A DNA stretch of 51,432 bases from Actinomycetota bacterium (GTDB lineage Bacteria > Actinomycetota > Actinomycetes > Mycobacteriales > Micromonosporaceae): NCBI GenBank assembly GCA_005885555.1, contig VAWN01000001.1, positions 45,330 to 96,761 on the forward strand. Reading direction: 5' to 3'. Positions 7,933 to 16,729 of this stretch are shown one piece after another (the stretch's first letter is position 1; every line of letters begins with the position of its first letter). Below the pieces are notes generated by a model. The model was not told the DNA's origin and ran no database searches. It saw only the letters and a program-made list of their open reading frames with translations. A program made the translations under genes and the position numbers.

Positions 7933-9094
7933 GCAGTTCCGCCTCGACGCCCAGGCGCTTCAGGTCGGCGGCGATCTCGTTGCGGTAGCTGGGGTTGGTG
8001 ATGATGACCGCCTGCGGCTTCAGCGTGGACAGGGTTTCCGGCGGGTCCACCCGGTGCGCGGTCACCGGCAGGTACCGGCCCCACTTGCGCGGGTTCACGT
8101 CGACGACGGCGGCCAGGCGCTGGTCGGCGTCGGCGAACGTCAGGAACTGCACGCCGCGTGAACCGGCGCCCCACAGCACCGGCCGGGCGCCACGCTCGAC
8201 GAGTTCACCGATCCGCTGCCGCCACGCGGCGCGCTCCGCCTCGTGGCGCTCGCGAAAGGTGGCCACCGCTGCCAGTTGGCGTGCCCGGTCGGCCGGCCCG
8301 GGTACCGGCTCGGTGCCCTTGCGGTCACCATCGACGTTTGCCGACATCTCGATGAACCGGAACATGCCGCCGAAGAGGGTACCGGTGTCCTCGACCCGCC
8401 AGCCGGCCCGTTGCACGATGCGCACGAGCGAGTAGGCGTCGAAGTAGGACACGTGCGGGTAGATGACCTCCCAGCCGGCGGTCGACAGGTCGTAGCAGGC
8501 GTCGGGTACCTCAAGGTAGCCGTACACCGGCCGGGTGCCGGCCCGCTGCCGCAGGTCGACCAGGAACTCGTACGGGTCGTCGATGTGCTCGAACCAGTGC
8601 CGCGAGGTCACCATGTCGAACTCGGGCAGCCCCGCCCCCCGCGGCGCGTACCCGCTGTGGAACTCCGCGCCCGAGGCGTCCGGCCCTTCGGGTCCGGCGT
8701 ACATCGCGTCGTACCCGACACCCGCGCACCCCGCCGTGTGGCACAGCTCGCGCAGGAACTCGCCCTGCCCGCAACCGACGTCCAGGACCCGCTTGCCGCT
8801 CAACGGGTACCGGTCGGCCAGGTGCTTCACCAGGTCTGCCGAGAACGCCTGGAACGCCGGCGAATGGTGCAGGTTGGTGTCCATCGTCGTGTCGTAGACC
8901 ATGACGGCCGGGTCGAAGGCGACGTTGCGCACGTAGGCGCAGGAGGGGCAGTACGCCAGCACCATCCGGCCGACCGGGCTGGCTTCAGCTGCTTCGGGAT
9001 CGGCCCAGTGCACGCCGCACAGCACCGGGATGTCACCGAGGTCGGCGAACGGTGCCAGGGTGGCTTCGGCGCAGGCGTCGCAGGTACGGGACAA
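7922..9094 (-). CDS. Class I SAM methyltransferase with N-terminal zinc motif
   Basis: A 390-residue protein from ATG 9094. It begins MSRTCDACAEATL and has a second pair CPSCAYVRN, so it carries a four-Cys zinc knuckle like sugar C-methyltransferases. The SAM core reads VLDVGCGQGEFLREL with a later FDMVTSRHWFEHIDDP. The C-terminal part has VLWGAGSRGVQFLTF, the Rossmann-like domain shared with NovU-type enzymes. It is only loosely similar to the enzyme at 5184-6413. HW(F)EH replaces the HEHYQYLS motif of that enzyme, so it may act on a different substrate or on oxygen. It is transcribed opposite to its neighbour and lies downstream of the LLM gene. Confidence 0.75.
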   Translation of the reverse strand: MSRTCDACAEATLAPFADLGDIPVLCGVHWADPEAAEASPVGRMVLAYCPSCAYVRNVAFDPAVMVYDTTMDTNLHHSPAFQAFSADLVKHLADRYPLSGKRVLDVGCGQGEFLRELCHTAGCAGVGYDAMYAGPEGPDASGAEFHSGYAPRGAGLPEFDMVTSRHWFEHIDDPYEFLVDLRQRAGTRPVYGYLEVPDACYDLSTAGWEVIYPHVSYFDAYSLVRIVQRAGWRVEDTGTLFGGMFRFIEMSANVDGDRKGTEPVPGPADRARQLAAVATFRERHEAERAAWRQRIGELVERGARPVLWGAGSRGVQFLTFADADQRLAAVVDVNPRKWGRYLPVTAHRVDPPETLSTLKPQAVIITNPSYRNEIAADLKRLGVEAELLTA

Positions 9095-9111
9095 CGGAAC
9101 TCCTCATCGCT

Positions 9112-10062
9112 TCAGGTGCCGGCGAGGCGGGCCACGATCGGGGCGGCGGCGGCCGGGTCGCCACCGATGTGGAAGTAGTCCAGGCCGAACTCCTCGCGCC
9201 GCCGCAGAAGGGTCTCCACGCAGGATTCCACAGTGCCGTGCAGGACCGCGGGCGAACCGGCCAGTACCGTCGGATCCGTGACGTCGGCGGCCATGCTGGA
9301 CACCCACGGCCGGATGGCGGGCCGGTCGGTGAGGTTCACCGAGAGGATCGACGTCTGGTACCGCAGGCTCGCCGGATCCCGCCCGGCGGCCCGTGCGGCG
9401 GCCCGCGCGATGGACAGCTTCGCGGCGACCCGTTCGCCGGTGAGGTCGAGCACCGCCGCACCGGTGTGGGTACCGGGGCGCATCGACGCGTTGATACCGA
9501 CGATGTCGGCGGCCGCTCCGGCCAGTTCGAGCACCCGCCGGCTGCCGCCGCCGATCAGCAGCGGCGGATGCGGTACCTGCACCGGCTTGGGCAGCCCGTC
9601 GAGTTCGCTGATCCGGAAGTGCTTGCCCGCGTAGGACAGCGGCTCCCCGCCGAACAGGCCCCGCAAGACGTCGACAGTTTCGGCGAGCCGGTCCACCCGT
9701 ACCCCCGGCGGATCCAGCGTGATGTTCGCCGCCGCGTAGTCGGACTCCATCCAGCCCGCGCCGATACCGATCTCCAGGCGGCCACCGGACAGCACGTCGA
9801 GGGTCGCCAGCGACTTGTGCAGCAACACGGGATGGCGGTAGTCGTTGCCCAGGACCAGCGATAGCATCCGCAGCGTCGTCGTCGCGTCGGCGGCCGCGGT
9901 CATCGCCACCAACGGTTCCATCACCCAGCCGCGGGTGAAGTGGTCGGAGATGGCCACGGCCCAGTAACCGAGGTCCTCGATGCGGCGCAGTTCGGCGCGC
10001 CAGGCGGACACCGGGCCGGTCAGGCGGGGCATCGCGGCGCTGAACCGGAAGGGATGCGACAT
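9112..10062 (-). CDS. LLM-class F420-dependent oxidoreductase
   Basis: A 316-residue TIM-barrel flavin/F420 enzyme. ATG 10062 gives MSHPFRFSAAMPRL; a GTG at 10077 overlapping the flippase stop (GTGA) is an alternative start, five residues longer. Typical LLM segments are YWAVAISDHFTRGWVMEP, LSGGRLEIGIGAGWMESDY and PHPPLLIGGGSRRVLELA. The GAGW motif and overall length fit actinobacterial F420-dependent subfamilies rather than FMN luciferases. It lies 11 bases after flippase 1 and so shares its transcript. A role in sugar or lipid modification is possible but not shown, and it may simply be co-transcribed. Confidence 0.82.
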   Translation of the reverse strand: MSHPFRFSAAMPRLTGPVSAWRAELRRIEDLGYWAVAISDHFTRGWVMEPLVAMTAAADATTTLRMLSLVLGNDYRHPVLLHKSLATLDVLSGGRLEIGIGAGWMESDYAAANITLDPPGVRVDRLAETVDVLRGLFGGEPLSYAGKHFRISELDGLPKPVQVPHPPLLIGGGSRRVLELAGAAADIVGINASMRPGTHTGAAVLDLTGERVAAKLSIARAAARAAGRDPASLRYQTSILSVNLTDRPAIRPWVSSMAADVTDPTVLAGSPAVLHGTVESCVETLLRRREEFGLDYFHIGGDPAAAAPIVARLAGT

Positions 10063-10073
10063 GGTGGCTACCG

Positions 10074-11621
10074 TCACCCCGCGGCCGGGCCGGCCGGCTC
10101 GGCCACCGCGGGTGGTGTCGGCTCGGCCACCGCGGGTGGTGTCGGCTCGGCCACCGCGGGCGGTGTTTTCCGCGCCCGCAACACGGCCAGTCCCTGCCGC
10201 ACGTCGTCCCGCGGTACCGCGACGACGAGATAGACCAGCAGCCCGGCGGTACCCGCGACGGCCAGCTGGATGAACGCGTTCGGCCCGAGCAGTGCGTGCA
10301 GCACCGCCGCGACCACAGCCGCCAGCGCGCCGCCGAGCAACGGGCGTACCAGTTTCGGCGCGATCGGGCCGAGGCGCACCCCGGACCGTTCCAGCGCGAC
10401 GATCGACAGCGGGAGGGCCACGAGTACCCCGACGATGGCGTTGGCCATGGCGGCTCCCGTCGCGCCCGCTGCCCTGGTGCCGATCCACAGCGCGGGAATG
10501 ACCGCGACCACCCAGCCGACGTTGATGAACATGTTCCACCGGGTCGCGCCGGTGCTCATGAGGATGTCCATCGCGAGGCCGTACAGCATCCGCACGATCA
10601 TCAGGATCATCAGCCAGCGCAGCGCCGCCGCGGCCGGCAGCCACTTCGGCCCGTACAGGAACTCGACGGCCGGCTCCGCGAGTATTGCGACGAGCACCGC
10701 GATCGGTACCAGAAGAAGCACCACCAGCGGGATCACCCGCTGGACGCCGCGGGACAGGGTCTCGTCGCTCTTCTCCGACAGCCGGGAGAAGCCGGGCAGC
10801 GAGACGAACCGGATCGCGGAGCCGAGGAAGCTCGGCGCCCAGCTCGACACGCTCACCGCGAGCAGGTAGAAACCGAGCACCGTCGCGCCGGCGATGTGGC
10901 CGACCACCACCTTGTCGGCCTGTTCGAGGATCGACTCGACGCCGAGCCCGACGGTGAGCGGGATGCCGTAGGCCATGAGCCTGCGGGCGATGCGCCAGTC
11001 GATGCCGACCTTCAGCGGCAACCCGGCCCAGATCATCACCAGGGTACCGGTGGTCACCGAGCTGCCGACCTGCCCGACGGCCAGGCTCATCGGCCCGGCG
11101 CCGGTGAGCGCCAGGGGGATCGCCAGCACGCCGTTGGCGATGACCCCGGCCAGGTTCGCCTGCACGTACCTGCGTTGCTGGAAGGTGCGTAACAGGTATG
11201 CGCTGCGGATCGCGGTGACGCCGTCGATGAGGATGGTGAGAGTGAAGACGCGGACCACCGGCGTCGCTTCGGGTACCCCGGAAAACTGCGCGAACGCGGG
11301 CGCGGCAAACCAGAAGCCGAAATACACCACCGCGCTGAATGTCGCCGCGAGGGTCGCCGCGGTCGGCGCCATGTCGTCGAGCCGGCCGCGCCACTGCACC
11401 GTAGCCGGAATCAGGCCGACGTCGTTGATGTGGATGACGAACTGGGTCGCCGCCAGCGCCACGGCGTAGACGCCGAAGTCGTGCGGGATCAGCAGGCGCG
11501 CGAGGACAAGGCTCGTCGTGAAGGAGAAGACCCTTGTGGCCACGTTGCCGAGGAGGCCCCAGCCGAGCCCCTTTCCGACCTTGCGGCCGATCGACTCGGT
11601 TTCGACGGCGGCCTCTGTCAC
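10074..11621 (-). CDS. Polysaccharide flippase 1 (Wzx-like, MOP superfamily)
   Basis: A 515-residue membrane protein. GTG 11621 is chosen because GGAGGAAA precedes it by a few bases and the protein then starts VTEAAVETESIGRKVGKG; the open frame upstream is unsupported. It has about 12-14 hydrophobic helices. Characteristic segments are DFGVYAVALAATQFVIHIND, TVQWRGRLDDMAPTAAT and FSRLSEKSDETLSRGVQR, matching the Wzx/oligosaccharide flippase family that moves undecaprenyl-linked repeat units outward. It is clearly paralogous to the protein at 27606-29057 over its whole length. The C-terminal tail is a Pro/Ala repeat encoded by a 24-bp tandem repeat. Confidence 0.85.
   Translation of the reverse strand: MTEAAVETESIGRKVGKGLGWGLLGNVATRVFSFTTSLVLARLLIPHDFGVYAVALAATQFVIHINDVGLIPATVQWRGRLDDMAPTAATLAATFSAVVYFGFWFAAPAFAQFSGVPEATPVVRVFTLTILIDGVTAIRSAYLLRTFQQRRYVQANLAGVIANGVLAIPLALTGAGPMSLAVGQVGSSVTTGTLVMIWAGLPLKVGIDWRIARRLMAYGIPLTVGLGVESILEQADKVVVGHIAGATVLGFYLLAVSVSSWAPSFLGSAIRFVSLPGFSRLSEKSDETLSRGVQRVIPLVVLLLVPIAVLVAILAEPAVEFLYGPKWLPAAAALRWLMILMIVRMLYGLAMDILMSTGATRWNMFINVGWVVAVIPALWIGTRAAGATGAAMANAIVGVLVALPLSIVALERSGVRLGPIAPKLVRPLLGGALAAVVAAVLHALLGPNAFIQLAVAGTAGLLVYLVVAVPRDDVRQGLAVLRARKTPPAVAEPTPPAVAEPTPPAVAEPAGPAAG
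10096..10167 (-). repeat. In-frame 24-bp tandem repeat, three copies
   Basis: Copies at 10096-10119, 10120-10143 and 10144-10167; the first two are identical and the third has two changes. They encode an eight-residue PPAVAEPT-type repeat at the cytoplasmic C-terminus of flippase 1. Confidence 0.88.
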
Positions 11622-11771
11622 CCAGTTTCCTCCGCCTCGGTAGCCCCGCGCCAACGCGAGAAACTCTACGCACGGCCCCGCCGACGCAGTTGCGACTGAC
11701 AATTTTCTTACAGCCGCCGTGGAAACGACGGTCCGGCCGGACAACCGCGCGTGGCAGGTAGGGTTGCGCAC

Positions 11772-12725
11772 GTGAGTGGTCCGCCGGCAACGGTCTGGCG
11801 CCGGGCTTGCGTCACCGGTGGGGCATGTGCCGGCTTGCTGGCCGTTGTCTACCTGCTGGCCGTTTGGACCCCACTCGGGCAGCGCTTCGAAGACGCGGTG
11901 CTGCGGGCCGGCGGCACCATCGCCGGCAGCACCGAACAGGTACGCGCGCTCGACACCCTGGACAGCATCACCGTGTCATCGGTCATTGCCGCGGTGATTC
12001 TGGTCCTGCTGATCGGGTTGGTACGGCGCCGGATCCTGCTCGGGTTCGTGGGCGTCGGGGTGATCGCCGCGTCGGTCGTCACCGCCGAGGTGATCCAGCG
12101 GTCGGTGTCGCGGCCGATCCTGCTGTCCCACGGGTACCGGCGCGAGGACCAGAGCTTTCCCAGCGGCCACGCGGCGGTGGCGATGTCGCTGATGTGTGCG
12201 CTCGCGATGGTGGTGCCGTACCGGTTCCGCGGGCTCGTCGTGTGCCTCGCCTGGGTCTGGGCGGCCAGCGTCGGCGTCGCCACGGTGACGGCGAGCTGGC
12301 ACCGGCCCAGCGACATCATCGGCGCCGACCTGATCGTCGCGTGTTACGCGTGCGTCGCGGTCGCCGTACTGGCCCGGTGGGGTATGGTGCGCGAGGCGAC
12401 ACCGGCAACGTCCGCGGTACGGGTGGTGCGGGGGCTGCTCGCCGCGGTGTACGGCGCCGTCGCGGTACTCGGCTTCGTCCTCGCGGCCGTGGCCGTCGGC
12501 GTCGTGCTTCACGATCCCGACCACACCGCGTCCACCGGTGCGGGATCTGCGATGCTCTTCGCCGGGCGGGCACTGGCCCTGTCCGGCAGCGCGGCCGTCA
12601 CGGTGACGCTCCTCGCCCTGCTGCGCCGCGTCGACCTCGGCGCGCCATCAGCGAACGAAGCTGTCGAAGGGAGTCCGGATGGTGAACTCCGACACGACGG
12701 TGTCTATCGGTCTTCCGGTCCGTAA
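11772..12725 (+). CDS. PAP2 superfamily membrane phosphatase
   Basis: A 317-residue protein from GTG 11772, with GGTAGGG at 11757-11763 as ribosome binding site. Several hydrophobic helices surround the PAP2 motifs: RSVSRPILL (motif 1), FPSGHAAVAMS (motif 2, catalytic His in PSGH), and TASWHRPSDIIGADL (motif 3, His and Asp). The family includes undecaprenyl-diphosphate phosphatases and other lipid phosphatases. In this locus it could recycle the lipid carrier released by the Wzy-type polymerase. It is divergent from flippase 1 with 150 bp between starts. Its 3' end overlaps the following GT2 gene by 47 bases. Confidence 0.85.
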   Translation: MSGPPATVWRRACVTGGACAGLLAVVYLLAVWTPLGQRFEDAVLRAGGTIAGSTEQVRALDTLDSITVSSVIAAVILVLLIGLVRRRILLGFVGVGVIAASVVTAEVIQRSVSRPILLSHGYRREDQSFPSGHAAVAMSLMCALAMVVPYRFRGLVVCLAWVWAASVGVATVTASWHRPSDIIGADLIVACYACVAVAVLARWGMVREATPATSAVRVVRGLLAAVYGAVAVLGFVLAAVAVGVVLHDPDHTASTGAGSAMLFAGRALALSGSAAVTVTLLALLRRVDLGAPSANEAVEGSPDGELRHDGVYRSSGP

Positions 12726-13557
12726 CGCGGGCTCCCGGGTGGCGGACGTGGTGCGGTCCGTTCTGGCTCAGGACCACACAGATCTCGAACTCGTCATCTC
12801 GGACAACGCCTCCACCGACGACACCGAGGACGTCTGCCGCGAGCTCGCGAAGTCCGACAGCCGGATCGCCTACCACCGGCAGCCGCAGAACGTCGGCCTG
12901 CTGAACAACTTCGTGTACGTGATCGGCGCGGCGACGGGTACCTACTTCCGCTGGATCGGCGACGACGACCGGCTGGAACCCGACCTCGTCTCGCGGAGCC
13001 TGCAGGTCTTCGCCGCCGATCCCCGGCTGATCCTGGTGACCACCGGCATCTCCTACAGCGGCCCGGACGGCGAGGTACGGGGCGGCAGGTACCACGGCAC
13101 CGCACTGGGTTCCGACGACCCGGTGGAGCGTTTCGTCGAGATGCTCCGCCTGCTCAACGCCGGCCACCTGATGATCGACCCGTTGTACGGCACGATGCGC
13201 CGCGATGTCGTGGCCGCCATCCCGCGCCGCAACATGCTCCACGAAGACGAGGTCTTCGCGACCAAGCTCGCGCTCGCCGGCCCGTGGGGGCACATTCCCG
13301 ACGTGCTGGCGCACCGGCACTGGAAGGACGACAACGTCGGTGCGCTCGGCCGGCTCCTCGACGTACCGGCGTGGCAGTGGCGGGCCCGTAACGCGCTGCA
13401 GGCCCGCGAGACGCTGCGCTGGCTGCGCCAGGTGGACCTCACCGACGAGCAGCGGCGCCGCGCCCAGTCCGCCGTCTACACCATGTACCTCAGGCGGCAG
13501 TGGAAGCTGTTCCGGCGGCGCAGCCGCAAGCTGGTCCGGATGGCCACGTCGCGGTAG
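12679..13557 (+). CDS. Family 2 glycosyltransferase
   Basis: A 292-residue protein from ATG 12679 with GAAGGGAG just upstream, inside the end of the PAP2 gene. The N-terminal GT-A fold is marked by TVSIGLPVRNAGSRV, VISDNASTDDT and the DxD-type metal site WIGDDDRLEP. The acceptor region contains MLHEDEVFATKLAL, an ED-type catalytic base motif. There is no transmembrane segment; the very basic C-terminus (RRQWKLFRRRSRKLVR) may hold it at the membrane. It probably adds one sugar of the repeat unit. The donor cannot be told from sequence. Confidence 0.85.
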   Translation: MVNSDTTVSIGLPVRNAGSRVADVVRSVLAQDHTDLELVISDNASTDDTEDVCRELAKSDSRIAYHRQPQNVGLLNNFVYVIGAATGTYFRWIGDDDRLEPDLVSRSLQVFAADPRLILVTTGISYSGPDGEVRGGRYHGTALGSDDPVERFVEMLRLLNAGHLMIDPLYGTMRRDVVAAIPRRNMLHEDEVFATKLALAGPWGHIPDVLAHRHWKDDNVGALGRLLDVPAWQWRARNALQARETLRWLRQVDLTDEQRRRAQSAVYTMYLRRQWKLFRRRSRKLVRMATSR

Positions 13558-13569
13558 GTGAGGAAAACC

Positions 13570-15333
13570 ATGAGGGGCTTCCTGGCGGTATCCGTCGCGC
13601 CGCACGCGGCCGACCGACTGCGCCGTCCGGCCGAGGCGGTACTGTCGTGTCTCACCGACGACGACACTACGGTGACGCGTGTCGACGAGACCGGCGACGG
13701 CTGGGTGGCGTTCGCCGGCAGCGACGGGCACGACATCCTCGGCCCGTCCGGGGAGGGCTTCACGGTCCGGTTGAGCCGGCTGCTGCGTACCCGCGACGAC
13801 GAACTCTCCACCGCCGACATACCCGCGATGCTGACCGCCGGCACGCCGCTGGTCTCGTTGCTGCCGCCGTTCGCCGCCGCGCACCGGGAACGGGCTGGGG
13901 CGCCGGTGTCGGTCGCGAACGACTGGCTCGGGTACCGGCAGCTGTTCTGGTGGCGTGGCGACGGGGCGGCGGCGGTGTCCACCAGTGCCCGCGGGCTCGC
14001 GGTACTGGCCGGTGCCGGGTTCGACCGGGCCGGGCTCGGCGCGCAGGCGATGATCGGCTGGCAGGTCAACGACTGGACCATCTTCGACGGCGTGCACGCG
14101 CTGCCTCCGGCGACGATCGCGACACTGGACGGCGGCGCGGTGCAACTGCGGCGGTACGCCGATCCGGTGTCCCAGGACGGTCCCGCGCCCCCGCTCGACG
14201 ACGCCGTCGAGGAGCTGGCCGCCATCCTCGTCCGCTGGCAGACCGCTTACCTGGAAACGCATCCGGACACCGTGCTGCAGCTCACCGGTGGCCACGACTC
14301 GCGGATCCTGCTCGGTGCGGTACCCGAGAAGCTGCGCACCGGCCTGCACACCCTCACCATCGGCGAGCCGACCCATCCCGACGTGGTCATCGCGGCGCGG
14401 CTTTCCCGCAAGTACGGCATGCGCCACGAGGTGCACCAGCTCGACGAGGTGACGCCGACCCCGGCGCAGGCGCACGCGCTGTCGCTGGCCGCCGCGCGCG
14501 CGTTGGAGTGCCTGGCGAGCCCGATGGCGCTGGCGCCGCTGCTGCTGACCGAGGCACGCCTGGCCCAGGGGCACCGCCTGTCCGGGCTGGGCGGCGAGGT
14601 CGCCCGCGGCTTCTACTACCCCGGCCAGCCGGCCGGTGCGCAGACCTCGTCGCGGCTGGTGCACCGGCTGGCCCGCTGGCGCATCTTCAGCAACGAGTCG
14701 GTCGAGGAAGCGGCGCTGGACCGCACGTTCCTCGCCGACGCGCGGGACACCACACTGGCGACTCTGGAAGACCTGTTCGCGCCCGGCGACTGGCTGCGCG
14801 CCACCGACCAGTTCTATCTGTACCAGCGGATGCACCGCTGGTCGGCGACCCACGGTACCGTCGCCGCGGTGCGCCGCAACACCGTCAACCCGATGTTCGA
14901 CCGGCGCTTCATCGAGCTCGCCCTCGCGGTGGCCCCGGCGGACAAGCGCGATTCGTTGCTGCTCGGGCGGTTGATGAGCAGGCTCGATCCGGAGCTGTCG
15001 CGGATACCGCTCGACTCGGGGCTGATCCCGGCCCGGCTCGGTACCCGTGACCTGGCGACCCGGCTGTCCATCGCGACCGCCACCGCCCGGCAGGCGACCC
15101 GCAAGGTACGGCAGCGGCTGGCCCATGCCCGCAAGCCCCAACTGGGCGCGGCCGGGATGGCGGAGCTGGTACTGGCGCACTGGCGCGCGGAACCGTCGGC
15201 GTGCCGTGCGCTGTACGACCTTCCGGTACTGGACCGTCAGTGGCTGGACGGTCTGGTGGCCGGTACCCGGTCCGCGGCGCCGACGACTGTTGCCTTTCTG
15301 GTCAACTTGCTGGCCGCTGCTGGTACACCCTGA
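13570..15333 (+). CDS. Asparagine-synthase-like amidotransferase lacking the glutaminase cysteine
   Basis: A 587-residue protein. ATG 13570 is preferred over GTG 13558 because AGGTGAGG precedes it at the right distance. The C-terminal half is an asparagine-synthase-type ATP pyrophosphatase with the PP-loop LTGGHDSRILLG (residues about 238-249), ADP-type GLGGEVARGF, and NTVNPMFDRRFIELALAVAP. The N-terminal half looks like the glutamine amidotransferase domain (WLGYRQLFWW, VNDWTIFDGVHALPPATI), but there is no Cys at position 2, so hydrolysis of glutamine is unlikely. Relatives in polysaccharide and natural-product loci adenylate a carboxylate and form an amide or lactam. Amidation of a uronic acid in the polymer is an attractive guess given the AlgD-like enzyme nearby. 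Confidence 0.78.
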   Translation: MRGFLAVSVAPHAADRLRRPAEAVLSCLTDDDTTVTRVDETGDGWVAFAGSDGHDILGPSGEGFTVRLSRLLRTRDDELSTADIPAMLTAGTPLVSLLPPFAAAHRERAGAPVSVANDWLGYRQLFWWRGDGAAAVSTSARGLAVLAGAGFDRAGLGAQAMIGWQVNDWTIFDGVHALPPATIATLDGGAVQLRRYADPVSQDGPAPPLDDAVEELAAILVRWQTAYLETHPDTVLQLTGGHDSRILLGAVPEKLRTGLHTLTIGEPTHPDVVIAARLSRKYGMRHEVHQLDEVTPTPAQAHALSLAAARALECLASPMALAPLLLTEARLAQGHRLSGLGGEVARGFYYPGQPAGAQTSSRLVHRLARWRIFSNESVEEAALDRTFLADARDTTLATLEDLFAPGDWLRATDQFYLYQRMHRWSATHGTVAAVRRNTVNPMFDRRFIELALAVAPADKRDSLLLGRLMSRLDPELSRIPLDSGLIPARLGTRDLATRLSIATATARQATRKVRQRLAHARKPQLGAAGMAELVLAHWRAEPSACRALYDLPVLDRQWLDGLVAGTRSAAPTTVAFLVNLLAAAGTP

Positions 15334-16267
15334 GGTAGTCGACTTCGAGCTGCCGGCTGAGCGTGGGATTGGTGAGTCCGACGTTCCACTGCCGCTGCCA
15401 GTCGTTGTCCACCATCATGTGCAGGATGATCTGCATCGGGCCGTTTTCGATGTGGGCCGCGTCGGTGAACTGCGCGCATTTGACGCCGTCGATGTACCAC
15501 GCGATGTGGTCGGGCTCCCAGTCGACGGCCATGTCGACGAATTCCTTCGAGTAGTCCTTCACCGGGCAGGCACCGTTGTTGTGTTTGCCGGTGTTCACCG
15601 GGAACGACTGGTCGCGGTTGTTGTAGTGATACGTCATGAACATCGTGCTCGGGTCGTCGCCCAGCAGTTCGAGGATGTCCAGCTCGTTGCGGTAGTTGTA
15701 GCTGGGGTCGGCCGGCAGCATCCAGAACGCGGTGAAGAAGCCCTGCGTCGCCGGGAACTTGAAGCGCGACTCGACGAAGCCGTAGGTGAACTTGTATAGG
15801 TACGGCTGGCCGCCGGCGGCGTTGCGGCGGGCGGTGGACAGCAGCCCGGCGACGTAGGTGCACGACCCGCCCTGGCAGGCCGGCGAGGAGATGGGCCGCG
15901 CGGCGGGTGCGGCGACGAGCTTCGCGGTGCCGCCCGACACCCGTACCTGTCCGGGCTGGTAGTACTCCCGGCCGTGGTTGAACGTCGCGGTGCAGTCACC
16001 GGCGTTCCAGTCGAAACACGGCGTCAGCTTGCTGTGGTCGTAGTCGGTGCCGTTGAACTCCTCGCTGAAGCTCAGCGTCCAGCGCTTGCCGGCCGGGGCC
16101 GGTATCGGCGGTCCACCCGGGCCGCCGCCACCCGGTCCGCCGGTGGGGCGGCGCGATGGGCTGGCCGAGGCGGACGGCGCCGCCGAGGCCGACGGGGACG
16201 CACTACCCGTGGCGGCCGGGTCGGCTGCCTGGGCGGCCGGGTCGCCGTTGGGTACCCAGGCGGCCAT
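15302..16267 (-). CDS. Glycoside hydrolase family 16 (endo-beta-glucanase-like)
   Basis: An open frame of 321 residues from ATG 16267. An Ala/Ser/Pro-rich linker (about residues 1-60) leads to a GH16 domain: WTLSFSEEFNGTDYD, YGFVESRFKFPATQGFFTAFW, and the catalytic signature NELDILELLGDD, with Glu195 as nucleophile, Asp197 and Glu200 as acid/base. Later WYIDGVKCAQF and NPTLSRQLEVDYLRVYQ are also typical. Such enzymes cleave beta-1,3/1,4-glucans or related exopolysaccharides and must be exported. No signal peptide exists in this frame; a membrane anchor is encoded just upstream in another frame (16240-16418), so the gene appears frameshifted. It overlaps the convergent asparagine-synthase-like gene by 32 bases. 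Confidence 0.82.
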   Translation of the reverse strand: MAAWVPNGDPAAQAADPAATGSASPSASAAPSASASPSRRPTGGPGGGGPGGPPIPAPAGKRWTLSFSEEFNGTDYDHSKLTPCFDWNAGDCTATFNHGREYYQPGQVRVSGGTAKLVAAPAARPISSPACQGGSCTYVAGLLSTARRNAAGGQPYLYKFTYGFVESRFKFPATQGFFTAFWMLPADPSYNYRNELDILELLGDDPSTMFMTYHYNNRDQSFPVNTGKHNNGACPVKDYSKEFVDMAVDWEPDHIAWYIDGVKCAQFTDAAHIENGPMQIILHMMVDNDWQRQWNVGLTNPTLSRQLEVDYLRVYQQRPAS

Positions 16268-16418
16268 CGGTGCGGGGTGCCGGCCGCCCCAGTTCGAGTG
16301 CCGCCACGATGGCGATCGCGAGTACCGCGGCGACCGGCCAGGCGACGCCCGGCCGGGTGAGTAGCGGGCGCTTACGGGTGGGTCGGCGTGCGGAGCGGTG
16401 TGGCGCGGTGTCGAGCAT
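16240..16418 (-). pseudogene. Out-of-frame N-terminal membrane anchor of the GH16 gene
   Basis: From ATG 16418 the minus strand encodes an Arg-rich cytoplasmic stretch followed by WPVAAVLAIAIVAALELG, a good signal anchor, then loses sense in its own frame. Skipping one base within the GGGG run just after the ELG codons would join it to the linker of the GH16 frame (ELGGRHPAPMAAWVPNGD). Either the sequence has one extra G, the gene is mutated, or translation shifts. This region is read directly; the join is inferred. Confidence 0.6.
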
Positions 16419-16729
16419 CACGGTCGATACCCAATCGTGGGGGAGGTCGGCGCTGGGTCGACGGGCCGCGGGTCAGAGTATCGACGGCCGTAGGAGGGGG
16501 TCAACCAATCGTGCGGGGTTGGCATAATCATTGATGCATTTCAAATTGCAATATCGAAATCGCAGCGTGAGTGGTTGGCGACTAATCGTCGAGGCGAAGT
16601 AGCGCCCGATCGGACAAGCCTCGCCGCACCGGAGATACCCGGTCCGGATCCGCACTGCGGAACATTTTGCCTCAACAGTCGAATTTCTGGCTGTCCGGAG
16701 CCTCGTTCAACTGGTGTATGGTGCCGGAC
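16419..16729. other. Divergent intergenic region with AT-rich patch
   Basis: About 310 bases between the GH16 anchor and the beta-helix protein. The segment 16520-16575 is strikingly AT-rich for this genome (ATAATCATTGATGCATTTC and following). It probably contains the promoters of the two divergent genes. I cannot pick a well-spaced -35/-10 pair with confidence. Short open frames here look like chance. Confidence 0.5.

Noticed and set aside
9112-11790. One long minus-strand frame that would join the flippase region to the LLM enzyme
   Set aside because: The first two thirds are in the wrong phase for the flippase and are Arg-rich noise; only the last 316 codons encode the LLM protein, with its own start at 10062.
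12598-15180. An 860-codon minus-strand open frame
   Set aside because: It runs antisense to the GT2 and asparagine-synthase-like genes and has the low-complexity Gly/Arg/Gln/His composition of a shadow in GC-rich DNA.
16473-16655. A 60-codon minus-strand frame in the AT-rich divergent region
   Set aside because: No ribosome binding site, no motif and a position inside the probable promoter region; likely chance.
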